Assembly (NCBI RefSeq): GCF_022751215.1
Contig: NZ_JAICDG010000001.1
Location: forward strand, 868,001-932,000
DNA length: 64,000 bases
From: Actinomadura terrae
GTDB taxonomy: Bacteria > Actinomycetota > Actinomycetes > Streptosporangiales > Streptosporangiaceae
Direction: 5' to 3'
The notes under the pieces were generated by a model that saw nothing but the letters and a program-made list of their open reading frames with translations, did no database searches and was not told where the DNA came from. A program made the translations under genes and the position numbers. Shown here in pieces: positions 8,760 to 17,436 of this stretch; within the stretch, counting starts at the first letter, position 1; every line of letters starts with the position of its first letter.

Positions 8760-9751
8760 CCTTCACCGCGCTCCCGGACCTCGCCGTCCGGACCCTCGGC
8801 GGCTCCGTCCTCGCCGCCAGCGACGAGTCCTTCGCCGAGAAGGAGAACCTGATCAACCCCTGGGCGCCGACCTTCGCGCCCGCGACGTTCGGCCCCAAGG
8901 GCCAGCGGTACGACGGCTGGGAGACCGCCCGCCGCCGCGCCCCCGGCCACGACTGGGCCCTCGTCCGCCTCGGCCTCCCGGGCGTCGTCCGCGGCGTCGT
9001 CATCGACACGGCCTGGTTCAAGGGCAACTACCCTCCGCACGCGTCCGTGGAGGCCGCCGCCGTCGACGGCTACCCCTCGCCCGCCGAACTCGCCGCCGCC
9101 GACTGGACCGAGATCGTCCCGAGGAGCCCCCTCGAAGGCGACACGGCGCACGCCTTCCCCGTCGCTTCGCGGCGCCTCGCCACCCACGTCCGGCTGAGGA
9201 TGTTCCCCGACGGGGGCATCGCCCGGCTGCGCGTCCACGGCGAGGTCGTCCCCGACCCGGCCCGCCTCACCGGCCTCACCATCGACCTCGCGGCCCTGGA
9301 GAACGGCGCCCGCGTGGTCGAGTGCTCCGACGCCTTCTACTCCTCCCCGGACAACATGCTGTTCCCCGGCCTCGCCCGCACCCAGGCCGACGGCTGGGAG
9401 ACCGCCCGCCGCCGCGACGACGGCGACGACTGGGCCCTCATCGCCCTCGCCGCCCCCGGCGTCGTCCGGCTCGCCGAGATCGACACCACCCACCTCAAGT
9501 TCAACGCCCCCGCCGAGGTCACCCTCACCGGCCTGGACGAGAACGGCACCGCCACCGTCGTCCTCCCGCGCACCCGCGTGCAGCCCGACACCCGCCACCA
9601 CTTCCGCGTGACGTCCCCCGAGGTGACCCACGTCCGCGTGGACATCCACCCCGACGGCGGCCTCGCCCGCCTCCGCCTCCACGGCGACCTGACCCCGGCC
9701 GCCAGCCACGCCCTCACCACCCGCTGGCAAACACTTCGCAACGATCTGTGA
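8756..9751 (+). CDS. alc: allantoicase
   Basis: Hydrolyses allantoate to (S)-ureidoglycolate and urea. The protein (331 residues) has the two-fold allantoicase repeat: each half carries a DGWETARRR followed by DWAL segment (about residues 55-75 and 210-230), and the N-terminal half has EKENLINPWAP. It is the last gene of the nine-gene operon. No ureidoglycolate lyase or urease gene follows, so the route to glyoxylate must be completed elsewhere in the genome. Confidence 0.93.
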   Translation: MTFTALPDLAVRTLGGSVLAASDESFAEKENLINPWAPTFAPATFGPKGQRYDGWETARRRAPGHDWALVRLGLPGVVRGVVIDTAWFKGNYPPHASVEAAAVDGYPSPAELAAADWTEIVPRSPLEGDTAHAFPVASRRLATHVRLRMFPDGGIARLRVHGEVVPDPARLTGLTIDLAALENGARVVECSDAFYSSPDNMLFPGLARTQADGWETARRRDDGDDWALIALAAPGVVRLAEIDTTHLKFNAPAEVTLTGLDENGTATVVLPRTRVQPDTRHHFRVTSPEVTHVRVDIHPDGGLARLRLHGDLTPAASHALTTRWQTLRNDL

Positions 9752-9820
9752 CGCAAGACACACAGAACGTGATTCAATAGCGTCACTATCGAATAGTAGT
9801 TGCACAGTAACGTTCCGTGC

Positions 9821-10720
9821 ATGCCCACTGCCGAGCATGAGTCCCCCATCCAGATCATCCGCGACAACCCGGCCATCATCGCCCAGGTGATGCGTGCGGC
9901 CTTCGACATCGAGATCTCCGACGATGTCGAGGTCCGGACGGCCTCGGAGGACTTCACCCAGATCGCCCCCACCGCCTACCGCGCCGACAACGTCGTCGAG
10001 ATCTGCGAGAGGGGCTCTCCCGAACGCAAGATCGGCGTCGTCGCCGAGACCCAGCGCGCCGTCGACCCGAAGAAGCGCCACAGCTGGCCCCTCTACCTGA
10101 CGGGGCTCTTCGCCAGGCTCGAATGCCCGTCCTACCTCGTGGTCATCTGCCCCGGCGGCCGGGTCGCCCAGTGGGCACGCGAGCCGATCGACATCGGCCA
10201 CCCGGGCTTCACCCTCGCCCCCCTCGTCCTCGGCCCCGGAACCGGCCCGCTCGTCACGTCCACCGACCAGGCCGCCCAGATGCCCGAACTCGCGGTCATC
10301 GCGGCCCTCGCCAACGTCACGCCCCCCACGGAGGAGTCCCTGGAGATCACCTACGCCGCCCTGGCGACGATCGAGAACACGCAGCAGGAAAACGGCCACT
10401 TGTACACTGACATGGTGCACAAGGTGCTCCCCCTGGCCGCCAAAAAGATCTTGGAGGAGTTCGTGACCACAGGCACAGCCGACTACAAGTTCACCAGCGA
10501 CTTCGCCCTCCGCAACCACGAGCGCGGCCGCGAAGAGGGCCGCGAAGAGGGCATCGCCCTCGGCGAGGCGAAGTCGGTACTCGTAATCCTCGCCGCGCGG
10601 AAGCTGGTGGTGTCGGACGAGGCGCGCGAGCGGATCATGTCCTGCCAGGACCTGGACACGCTGGAGGGCTGGGTGAATCGCGCTTTGACGGTCGAGTCGG
10701 TGGAAGCGCTCTTCGAGTGA
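9821..10720 (+). CDS. Rpn-like putative PD-(D/E)XK nuclease-family protein
   Basis: Protein of 299 residues with no certain function. The middle resembles the Rpn/transposase-like PD-(D/E)XK fold: a possible Asp in YRADNVVEI (about residue 56), then IGVVAETQ giving the E-x-Q motif (about 76-78), then a basic stretch before LYLTGL. The C-terminal 75 residues have the charged REEGREEG linker and a helical segment seen after such domains. ATG 9821 was chosen; an upstream in-frame TTG at 9800 is unlikely. The end overlaps the next ORF by GTGA. The family link is by motif reading, not search. Confidence 0.55.
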   Translation: MPTAEHESPIQIIRDNPAIIAQVMRAAFDIEISDDVEVRTASEDFTQIAPTAYRADNVVEICERGSPERKIGVVAETQRAVDPKKRHSWPLYLTGLFARLECPSYLVVICPGGRVAQWAREPIDIGHPGFTLAPLVLGPGTGPLVTSTDQAAQMPELAVIAALANVTPPTEESLEITYAALATIENTQQENGHLYTDMVHKVLPLAAKKILEEFVTTGTADYKFTSDFALRNHERGREEGREEGIALGEAKSVLVILAARKLVVSDEARERIMSCQDLDTLEGWVNRALTVESVEALFE

Positions 10721-10962
10721 GCCGCTCCGTCACCGAGTACAAGTTCACCAGCGACTTCGCTCTCCGCAACCAGGAGCGCGGCCGCGAAGAGGGCATCGCC
10801 ATCGGTGCAGCGAAGTCGGTACTCATGATCCTCGCCGCGCGGGGGGTGGTGGTGTCGGACGAGGCGCGCGAGCGGATCATGGCCTGCCAGGACCAGGAAA
10901 CCTTGGACAGTTGGGTGGTCCGCGCGCTGACGGTTGGCTCAGTGGAAGCCCTCATCGGCTGA
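10484..10962 (+). repeat. partial tandem duplication of a gene 3' end
   Basis: Bases 10484-10720 (3' end of the Rpn-like gene) are repeated at 10738-10962 with high identity and an intact reading frame. The main length difference is a 12-base unit, GGCCGCGAAGAG, present twice in the first copy (10526-10549) and once in the second. Confidence 0.88.
10717..10962 (+). CDS. truncated paralogue: C-terminal domain only of the Rpn-like protein
   Basis: An 81-residue ORF starting at GTG 10717, overlapping the preceding stop. From about residue 7 it is a close copy of the last 75 residues of the preceding protein (YKFTSDFALRN, RGREEGIA, SDEARERIM, SVEAL), but lacks the nuclease-like part. Most differences leave the frame open, so it may be translated by coupling. 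It could be a free C-terminal domain that partners with the full protein, or simply a decaying duplicate. Confidence 0.6.
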   Translation: MSRSVTEYKFTSDFALRNQERGREEGIAIGAAKSVLMILAARGVVVSDEARERIMACQDQETLDSWVVRALTVGSVEALIG

Positions 10963-10980
10963 GCATCCGGTGATGTGAAA

Positions 10981-11009
10981 GGCGCCCCGGGAGTTCCGGG
11001 GCGCCTTTT
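10981..11009. terminator. bidirectional intrinsic terminator
   Basis: Perfect 10-bp stem GGCGCCCCGG/CCGGGGCGCC (10981-10990 and 10996-11005) with a 5-base loop, followed by TTTT and preceded by AAA. It can stop the Rpn-like pair reading right and the DUF397 gene reading left. Confidence 0.88.
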
Positions 11010-11026
11010 CGTTGGGCTTGGGTGGG

Positions 11027-11263
11027 TCAGGTGCCCTCGGTGGGCTCCTCCTCCAGGAGGTCGTCGAACTCGCCGTCCTTGACGCCCGCGATGAAGGCGT
11101 CCCACTCGGCCTCGGTGAAGTAGAGGATCGGCCCCTCGGGGTTCTTCGCGTCGCGCATGACGACGGCCCTCTCACCGAAGTCCTTGTGCTGGACGGGTAC
11201 GTCCTTGCCATCGACGAACTCGATGATGACCCCGTCGCTGAGGATCGGTTCCTGCTCGGTCAC
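11027..11263 (-). CDS. DUF397 domain protein
   Basis: Small protein of 78 residues with the DUF397 core: RAVVMRDAKNPEGPIL followed by FTEAEWDAFIAGVKDGEFD. Such proteins usually lie beside an XRE-type regulator (WhiJ-like systems) and act in developmental or antibiotic control. Here no XRE gene is adjacent. The start is GTG 11263 with GAGGAAGG at a good distance. Role unknown. Confidence 0.85.
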   Translation of the reverse strand: MTEQEPILSDGVIIEFVDGKDVPVQHKDFGERAVVMRDAKNPEGPILYFTEAEWDAFIAGVKDGEFDDLLEEEPTEGT

Positions 11264-11337
11264 TGGCGCACCTTCCTCGTCCCGGCTCTGTCGCGTCCAA
11301 GGCTAGTGGGGACGGGGGTGCCGCCACATGAAAAGCA

Positions 11338-11376
11338 GTCCCCGGCCGTCCAGTGTGGGGAGGGACGGCCGGGGAC
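11338..11376 (-). terminator. intrinsic terminator of the protease gene
   Basis: A perfect 14-bp inverted repeat (GTCCCCGGCCGTCC at 11338-11351, its complement at 11363-11376) with an 11-base loop. On the minus strand it is followed within a few bases by TTTT (AAAA at 11331-11334 on the plus strand). It lies 16 bases past the protease stop. Confidence 0.85.
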
Positions 11377-11391
11377 GATCGAGGGGCGGGA

Positions 11392-12843
11392 TCAGGGCTT
11401 GTTGAAGCCCAGCGTGAACTCGCCGGAGCCGTTGTAGGCGTGCACGCGGTACCGGTAGGTGCCGGGCGCGCCGTCGTAGCTGATGCGCTCGTCGGGGTCG
11501 GGGCTGGTGGAGGCGGCGACGTTGGTCCAGGTGCCGCCGTTCAGCTTCTGGAGGTAGAGGTCGAAGTCGACGCCGTCGGGGCCGTCCAGGCAGGCGGTGT
11601 GCGTGCCGGACGCGGTGGTGGTGTAGTCGCCGCTCGGCTGGTAGTTGCTGGCGCCGGTGGTCACGGACGCGTTGGTCTTGGTCTGGTAGGCGTCGCAGGG
11701 ACCGGGGTTGCCGGGGCCGGGGCCGCCGCCCTCGGTGACGAGCTGGCGCCCGTCGCGGGCGAGGATCTGCAGGACCTCGCTGACCGGCTGGAAGTAGGTG
11801 GTGTCCTGGGAGTCCTGGCCGTTGTTGCAGGAGCCCGAGGTGCCGGAGGTGATGCCCTGCGCCTGGCCGCCGGTCTCGGAGATCAGCGCGCCGCCGGAGT
11901 CACCCGGGTCGGCGCAGATGTTGGCCTGGATGAGCCCGCTGACCGAGCCCTCCTGGTAGTTGACGGTGACGTTGCGGGCCTGGATCGGGCCGCACCACAG
12001 CCGCGAGTTCGTGGTGCCGCCGGAGCGGCAGGCGCGCGCGCCGACGGGGGACTCGGTCGCGCCGAGGACGCTCTCGTACGAGCCGTTCCACTTGGTGACC
12101 TTGGGGGTCGGGGTCCACTGGCTGTTGGTGTCGATCCAGGAGTAGTCGTCGCCGGGGAAGGACGAGCCGCCGAAGGTTCCCTGGGCGACCTGGTTGGAGC
12201 CCTTGGTGGTCTCGCCCACGCCGCCGCAGTGGCCCGCGGAGATGAAGCCGCCGGTCACGGCGAACGCGACGGAGCAGCCGTACTTGGACGTCCAGTACCG
12301 CTCGCCGCCGACGATGTCGTAGACGAGGTGGGGCTTGGCGGCGGAGCGGACGATCCGCACGGCCCCCGCGTCCACGCCGCTCGCGGCGACGAACTTCTGC
12401 GCGGCTGCGGGGGAGGAGGTGTTGACGACGACCCGGTTGCTCTGGCTGTCGACGTACCACGAGGTCACGGACTTGGCGGCGGACGCGGCGTGCCGGTCCA
12501 GCCTCGTCTGGACGGAGTCCAGCGCGGCCGCGCCGAACTTCACGATCTTGGGCTCCGCCCCGGCGGCCTCGATCGCCTTGGCGGCGGAGGCGTCGGTGGT
12601 CGCGACGACGACCTTCGAGCCTCCGGCGACCCAGGCGCCGCCGAACTTCTTGCCGAGCGTGAGCCGGAGCTGCTTCTGGACGCGGGCGGCACGGTCGCCG
12701 GAGTGCGCCGGGGCGAGCGGCGCGGCGGCGGCCTGCGGACGGGAGGCGGGGGAGGCCGGTTCCTGCGCGTGCGCTGGGGTCGCCAGCGCCGCGACGAGTC
12801 CGGTCGCCACCGCTATGCCCAGCACACGGTGTTTGCGGGACAT
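11392..12843 (-). CDS. secreted streptogrisin-like serine protease with C-terminal PPC-like domain
   Basis: Extracellular chymotrypsin-fold protease, 483 residues. A signal peptide (basic MSRKHR, hydrophobic core, AHA cleavage near residue 26) is followed by a pro-region to about 170. The catalytic domain has His in SAGHCGG (about 205), Asp in PGDDYSWI (about 233) and Ser in PGDSGGAL (about 316). After a Gly/Pro linker, residues 395-483 resemble a bacterial pre-peptidase C-terminal domain. ATG 12843 has GGAGAG upstream; a longer in-frame start at 12921 would spoil the signal peptide. Confidence 0.92.
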   Translation of the reverse strand: MSRKHRVLGIAVATGLVAALATPAHAQEPASPASRPQAAAAPLAPAHSGDRAARVQKQLRLTLGKKFGGAWVAGGSKVVVATTDASAAKAIEAAGAEPKIVKFGAAALDSVQTRLDRHAASAAKSVTSWYVDSQSNRVVVNTSSPAAAQKFVAASGVDAGAVRIVRSAAKPHLVYDIVGGERYWTSKYGCSVAFAVTGGFISAGHCGGVGETTKGSNQVAQGTFGGSSFPGDDYSWIDTNSQWTPTPKVTKWNGSYESVLGATESPVGARACRSGGTTNSRLWCGPIQARNVTVNYQEGSVSGLIQANICADPGDSGGALISETGGQAQGITSGTSGSCNNGQDSQDTTYFQPVSEVLQILARDGRQLVTEGGGPGPGNPGPCDAYQTKTNASVTTGASNYQPSGDYTTTASGTHTACLDGPDGVDFDLYLQKLNGGTWTNVAASTSPDPDERISYDGAPGTYRYRVHAYNGSGEFTLGFNKP

Positions 12844-13209
12844 GTCACTCTCCAGATGGTGGGGGTGGGGAGAGAAAAGGGGCGCCCTTCCCGGACTGTA
12901 GGGCGAACCGTAAAGGGCCACAATTCATCGCATTGAAGTGGTTTTCCACTGTTGATTGCGTTGCCGTCGAACGGCGGGGGCCACGGCGGGAAACGGGGTG
13001 GTCTGGTCCGCCACCTGGTGACGTCCGGCCCGCGATCCTCTACGATCACCTCGTCCCGTCCGGCCTCGCGGAGCCGAACGCACGCGGACGGGACGCGGCC
13101 ATGGACTCACGTCAGGGACGGTGGCATTGAGCTCGACGGCAAATTCCACGTCGGCCCCGAGAGGGGTCAGCTGGGTATGAGGCGTACATTCCCGCGGTGA
13201 CCGCGACCG
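12844..13209. other. intergenic region upstream of the protease
   Basis: About 365 bases without a credible gene. It must carry the protease promoter. It contains an inverted repeat AGTGG-tttt-CCACT (12937-12950), a candidate operator. Short ORFs here lack ribosome sites and protein-like composition. Confidence 0.4.
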
Positions 13210-13376
13210 CCTAGGACGTGTCGCACAGCGACCTCAGCCGTCACGCGGGCGTGTAGCTGAGCGGTGGGGCGACGCCGGAGGCGAGGCCCCACCGGGAAGA
13301 TCGCGAAGCGATTCCGCACCCGCGAAGGCACGGTCCCGTCCCGAGCCGCCAGGCGAGGGGCGTGGGCCGGGACTTA
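13210..13376 (-). repeat. structured dispersed repeat, copy A
   Basis: An approximately 167-bp element that is more than 85 percent identical over most of its length to the reverse complement of 26638-26806. It starts at the stop codon of the TetR gene, so it lies in that gene's 3' untranslated direction. Three hairpins are visible: CTCAGC...GCTGAG (13233-13261), GTGGGGC...GCCCCAC (around 13264-13292) and GATCGC-gaa-GCGATT. Single-base length differences between copies argue against coding. Confidence 0.82.
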
Positions 13377-14066
13377 GTCAACACCGTCGCCGAGGCAGGC
13401 GGACGGTTCCGGGGTGCGGCTGAGGTCGCCCTCCAGTATCCCGAACGCCTGGTCGACGATCTCCGACAGCGAGCCGAACGCGCCGGGGTGCCGGCGTGCG
13501 ACGTCGGCGGAGGCCTGGAAGCCGCAGGTGGCGGCGGCGGCGATCACGTGGGGGCGCAGGTCGGTCTCGGGGTCGGCCTGCATCCGCTCGCTGATGATCT
13601 GGGTCAGCAGCAGCTGCTTCTTCTGCGCGTGCTCCAGGCTGCCCGCCATCAGCGTGGGGCTCTCGGCCATCATCGTCAGCAGGCAGTTGAAGCGCTCGGG
13701 GTCGAAGCCCAGCTCGCCGCGCTCGCAGGCGCGGGCGACCTCCACCACCGTGTTGCGCAACGCGGTCATGATCGGCTCGTCCGCCGGACGGCCGGCCAGC
13801 ATCGCCATGACGGCGCGGGTCTGCTCCTCCTGGAACGTGAGGGCGACGTCCTCCTTGGAGGCGAAGTAGCGGAAGAACGTCCGGGACGAGACGTCGACCG
13901 CGTCGGCGATCTCCTCGACGGTGGTCGCGTCGAAACCCTTCTCGGCGAAGAGCGTGAACGCGGCGTTGACGAGCGCCTCCCGGGTGCGCTGCTTCTTGCG
14001 TTCGCGCCTGCCCGGGGGCTGGGGTTCCGGACCCTCGCGACGGGTCTCGGGGGCGGTCGCGGTCAT
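13374..14066 (-). CDS. TetR-family transcriptional regulator
   Basis: Protein of 230 residues. An N-terminal helix-turn-helix (about 25-75) includes TREALVNAAFTLFAEKGFDATTVEEIADAVDV in segments, then SSRTFFRYFASKEDV, typical of TetR. The C-terminal ligand domain is helical. ATG 14066 is used; the ORF extends upstream but without homology. It diverges from an MFS exporter gene at 14335, the classic layout of a repressor of a drug efflux pump, and likely binds the inverted repeats between them. Confidence 0.9.
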   Translation of the reverse strand: MTATAPETRREGPEPQPPGRRERKKQRTREALVNAAFTLFAEKGFDATTVEEIADAVDVSSRTFFRYFASKEDVALTFQEEQTRAVMAMLAGRPADEPIMTALRNTVVEVARACERGELGFDPERFNCLLTMMAESPTLMAGSLEHAQKKQLLLTQIISERMQADPETDLRPHVIAAAATCGFQASADVARRHPGAFGSLSEIVDQAFGILEGDLSRTPEPSACLGDGVD

Positions 14067-14125
14067 GGGCGAAGTGTAACCAGCGGCGAACGTTCCGCCA
14101 AGCGGCAGTAGCTGACGGTTGTCGT

Positions 14126-14188
14126 GACATGAATCATGTCGCTCCACGACGTCGGGCATTTGACGACAAGTGTCGGCCTGTGACACTT
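14126..14188. promoter_or_regulatory. candidate TetR operators and promoter
   Basis: Two perfect inverted repeats lie in the 268-bp divergent gap: GACATGA-a-TCATGTC (14126-14140) and AAGTGTC-ggcctgt-GACACTT (14168-14188). A TTGACG hexamer (14159-14164) sits just before the second, consistent with a -35 box reading toward the exporter. Binding by the neighbouring TetR protein is inferred. Confidence 0.5.
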
Positions 14189-14334
14189 TACTTCGCAGTA
14201 CTCGCACGAGGTGCCGCCAGGGCGGGCCCGCATCGCCCGAACAGCATCGCCCGCGGGTGCGGCCTGCGTCGCACGGCTAACGCAACATCACTGAAACCAC
14301 GCATGACCAGTAAATATTCGCATGGAGGCCGAAG

Positions 14335-15945
14335 ATGACTCAGTCACAGGGCGCCGAGGTGCTCCACCCGGGCGCCCCCCGATCCGCAGCGCCGCCCGGA
14401 CGCCGGGCGAGGGCCGGGCACGGGCATCCCTGGCTCACGCTCGTCGCCGTGGCGCTCGGCGTGATGATGGTCGGGCTGGACGCGACCGTCGTGTCCATCG
14501 CCAACCCCGCGATCGCCAAGGACCTCGGGGCCAGCCTGTCGGGCCTCCAGTGGGTGACCAACGCCTACCTGCTCGCCCTCGCCGTGACGTTGATTCCCGC
14601 CGGGAAGATCGCCGACCGGTTCGGGCGCAAGCGCACCTTCCTCGCCGGGGTGGTCGGCTTCGCCGTCTCCTCGCTGCTGATCGGGTTGTCCGGCGGCCTC
14701 GGCATGGTGATCTTCTGGCGGGTCGTGCAGGGGTTCGCGGGGGCGCTCCTGCAACCCGCCAGCCTCGCCATCCTGCGCAACACCTTCCCCGCCGACAAGC
14801 TCAACGCGGCCATCGGCGTCTGGGGCTCCACGGTCGGCATCTCGATCGCCGGCGGCCCGATCGTCGCCGGGCTGCTGGTCGAGAACGTCAACTGGGAGTC
14901 GGTGTTCTTCCTCAACGCGCCGCTCGGCGTGATCGCGCTGGCGATGGGGCTCTGGGTGATCCGCGAGTCCAAGGACGAGGAGTCCGCGGGCTCGTTCGAC
15001 CTGACCGGCGTGGCGTTGCTGACCGGCGCGCTGTTCGGTCTGGTCTGGGGCCTGATCAAGGCCGGTGAGCACGGGTTCGGCGACACCGTCCCGCTGGTGT
15101 CCTTCGCCGCGGCGGTGGTGCTGTTCGCCGCGTTCGTGTGGAACGAGCTGCGCGTCGAGAAGCCACTGCTGCCGCTCGGGCTGTTCAAGTCGGTGTCGCT
15201 GTCGGCCGCGACCGGGCTGATCATCCTCGGCTTCTTCGGGATGTTCGGGACGATCTTCTTCATCACCCTGTACCTCCAGCAGGTGCACGGGATGAGCCCG
15301 GTGGACGCGGGCGTCCGGATGCTGCCGATGACCGGCATCTTCATCGTCGCCTCGCCGGTGGCGGGTGTGCTGACCAACCGGTTCGGGCCGCGGCTGCCGC
15401 TCGCGCTCGGCATGGCGTTCACCGCGGCCGCGATGTTCGGCCTCTCGCGGATCGGGGTGGACGCCCCCTACATCCAGCTCTGGCCGTGGTTCGTGCTCGT
15501 CGGCCTGGCGTTCGGGATGGTGATCGTCGCGGGCACCGAGGCGATCGTCGGCAACGCGCCCGCGCACCTCGCGGGCGTCGCGGGCGGGCTCCAGCAGACC
15601 GCGTCGCAGGTCGGCGGCGTGCTCGGCACGTCGGTGCTCGGCGTGCTGATGTCCACCAAGGTCGGGGACGTGCTGGTCGAACGGCTGACCGGCGCGGGCG
15701 TGCCCGGCGCCGCCGCGCAGCAGCTCTCCGGGCAGGAGGGCCTCGTCTCGCAGGGCGTCGCGCCCGTCCCGCCGGGGACCCCGGGCGGGACGGCCAAGGC
15801 CATCACCGACGGAAGCCACCTCGCGTTCATGGACGGCTTCCAGACGTCGCTGACCGTGGCCGGGTCCGTCGCGCTGGTCGCGATCCTCGCGGCGCTGCTC
15901 GTCCGGCGCGGCGCGTCCCCCGTCGAGGGTGCCGCCGTCGCCTGA
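14335..15945 (+). CDS. MFS multidrug efflux transporter, DHA2 (14-helix) type
   Basis: Membrane exporter of 536 residues. The first helix carries LDATVVSIANPAI (motif D1 of DHA2 drug/proton antiporters). A GKIADRFGRKR loop is motif A and the GGPIVAGLL region is motif C. About 14 hydrophobic segments are visible, with a small cytoplasmic insert before the last. GGAGG precedes ATG 14335. It is probably induced when the divergent TetR protein releases DNA on binding a drug. Substrate cannot be read from sequence. Confidence 0.9.
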   Translation: MTQSQGAEVLHPGAPRSAAPPGRRARAGHGHPWLTLVAVALGVMMVGLDATVVSIANPAIAKDLGASLSGLQWVTNAYLLALAVTLIPAGKIADRFGRKRTFLAGVVGFAVSSLLIGLSGGLGMVIFWRVVQGFAGALLQPASLAILRNTFPADKLNAAIGVWGSTVGISIAGGPIVAGLLVENVNWESVFFLNAPLGVIALAMGLWVIRESKDEESAGSFDLTGVALLTGALFGLVWGLIKAGEHGFGDTVPLVSFAAAVVLFAAFVWNELRVEKPLLPLGLFKSVSLSAATGLIILGFFGMFGTIFFITLYLQQVHGMSPVDAGVRMLPMTGIFIVASPVAGVLTNRFGPRLPLALGMAFTAAAMFGLSRIGVDAPYIQLWPWFVLVGLAFGMVIVAGTEAIVGNAPAHLAGVAGGLQQTASQVGGVLGTSVLGVLMSTKVGDVLVERLTGAGVPGAAAQQLSGQEGLVSQGVAPVPPGTPGGTAKAITDGSHLAFMDGFQTSLTVAGSVALVAILAALLVRRGASPVEGAAVA

Positions 15946-15963
15946 GCCCCGCACGACTCACGG

Positions 15964-16000
15964 GCCCCGGGCCCGCTCCGGAAGGGGCGGACCCGGGGTC
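15964..16000. terminator. putative terminator between convergent genes
   Basis: A long GC-rich stem (CCCCGGGCCCGCTCC against GGGGCGGACCCGGGG, two non-Watson-Crick positions) around a GGAA loop, lying between the exporter stop and the convergent methyltransferase stop. No T-run follows. Confidence 0.5.
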
Positions 16001-16015
16001 CGTCGTCTGGGGACC

Positions 16016-16582
16016 TCAGGGTTTGCGGGCGGAGAAGCGGAACGAGCCCTCGCCGCGCTCGATCGTCACGCCGGTGAACCCGGCCGCCTCCAGACGGCGG
16101 GGCAGCGTGTCCGGGTCGACGACGACGCAGGTGTCGAAGAGGTGGATGAGGCGGAAGGCACGGCCGTCCAGGCCGTCGCTCCCCGCGAACACGCCGCCGG
16201 GCCGCAGCACCCGGCACGCCTCGGCGAACAGCCGGTCCTGCTCCCGCGGGGACGGGACGTGGTGCAGCATCGTGAAGCAGACCGCCGCGCTGAACGCGGC
16301 CTCCTCGAACGGCATCGCCGTCCCGTCGCCGTCGACGATCGTGGCCGAGGGCCCGGCGAGCCTGCGCAGCCGTCCTGCGAGGACCGGGTCGATCTCCAGC
16401 GCGGTCAGGCCGGGGGCGCGCCGCCGCAGCACCCGCGTCGTCGCCCCGTACCCCGGGCCGATCTCCAGCACGTCCGGCCCGAGGTCGACGCCGTCGAGGG
16501 CCCAGGGCAGCAGGTCGCGCTCCACCTTCCGCGCCCAGGAGGCGGATCGGCAGCACCACTGATGGAAGCGATTCATCGGCAT
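16016..16582 (-). CDS. class I SAM-dependent methyltransferase
   Basis: Protein of 188 residues with a Rossmann methyltransferase core. Motif I is VLEIGPGYGATTRVL (about 38-52), motif II is ALEIDP, and the following acidic loop is DGDGTAMPFEEAAF. LHHVPSPREQ and RVLRPGGVF are the usual later motifs of ubiE-like enzymes. The start may be ATG 16582 or ATG 16576; neither has a clear ribosome site. It diverges from an AraC regulator 40 bases away. Substrate unknown. Confidence 0.82.
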   Translation of the reverse strand: MPMNRFHQWCCRSASWARKVERDLLPWALDGVDLGPDVLEIGPGYGATTRVLRRRAPGLTALEIDPVLAGRLRRLAGPSATIVDGDGTAMPFEEAAFSAAVCFTMLHHVPSPREQDRLFAEACRVLRPGGVFAGSDGLDGRAFRLIHLFDTCVVVDPDTLPRRLEAAGFTGVTIERGEGSFRFSARKP

Positions 16583-16622
16583 GGGACGACGCTAGGGTCG
16601 GGGTCGTGGTGGCGGGAACGAG

Positions 16623-17426
16623 GTGGCAGGACGGATGATGTCGCGATCCGGACAGCGGGCCGGGGCACCCGTCTGGGAGCCCGTCCCGTGGACGCCGGAC
16701 GGATCGCTGCTGGTCGAGAGCTTCGCGATGCCGTCGCGGTGGCGGTTCGGCACGCACGTGCATCCCTGGCACCAGCTCGCGTGGGCGGCCGAGGGCGTGC
16801 TGACCGTCGAGACCGGCGAGGGTCTGTGGGTGCTCCCGCCCGTCCGCGCGCTGTGGATTCCGGCGGGCGTGCCGCACGCGACGGCCGCGCACCGGGCGTC
16901 GGTCATGCGCAGCCCCTACCTGCGGCCGGACGCCTGCCCGGTGCGCTGGAGCGCGCCCACGGTCGTGAGCGTCCCGCCGCTGCTGCGCGAGCTGATCGTG
17001 CACCTCGCCGGGCCAGGCCCGACCGGGGACGCGCGGGGCCGCGCCGAGGCCGTGCTCTGCGACCTCGTCGAGCCGGTGGATGCCGGACCCCTGTTGCTGC
17101 CGCTGCCTTCCGACGGGCGGGCGAGAGGCGTCGCCGAGGCGCTGCTGGACGACCCGTCCGACGGCAGGACGCTCGACGCCTGGGGACGCGTCGCCGGGGC
17201 CAGCGGCCGCACGCTGGCGCGCCTCTTCCTCGCCGAGACCGGCATGAGCTTCGGCCGGTGGCGGACGCAGGCGCGGCTGCGCGCGGCGCTGCGGCTGCTC
17301 GCCGAGGGCCTCCCGGTGGCGACGGTCGCCGGACGCGTCGGCTACGAGACGCCGAGCGCGTTCGTCGCGGTCTTCCGCCGCGCGTTCGGGGTGTCGCCCG
17401 CCCGGTACTTCACGCCGACCCGGTAG
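16623..17426 (+). CDS. AraC-family transcriptional regulator
   Basis: Protein of about 267 residues. An N-terminal cupin sensor (FGTHVHPWHQLAWAAEG, then WIPAGVPHA) is followed by a C-terminal double helix-turn-helix (about 180-265) ending GYETPSAFVAVFRRAFGVSPARYF, the AraC signature. The start is either GTG 16623 or ATG 16635/16638; the last has the better-spaced AGGA. It is divergent from the methyltransferase gene and may regulate it (inference). Confidence 0.87.
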   Translation: MAGRMMSRSGQRAGAPVWEPVPWTPDGSLLVESFAMPSRWRFGTHVHPWHQLAWAAEGVLTVETGEGLWVLPPVRALWIPAGVPHATAAHRASVMRSPYLRPDACPVRWSAPTVVSVPPLLRELIVHLAGPGPTGDARGRAEAVLCDLVEPVDAGPLLLPLPSDGRARGVAEALLDDPSDGRTLDAWGRVAGASGRTLARLFLAETGMSFGRWRTQARLRAALRLLAEGLPVATVAGRVGYETPSAFVAVFRRAFGVSPARYFTPTR

Positions 17427-17436
17427 CCCGCCGGGC

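Noticed and set aside
12933..13200. Short ORFs (65-82 residues) upstream of the protease
   Set aside because: No ribosome sites, overlapping in several frames, and no recognisable protein features.
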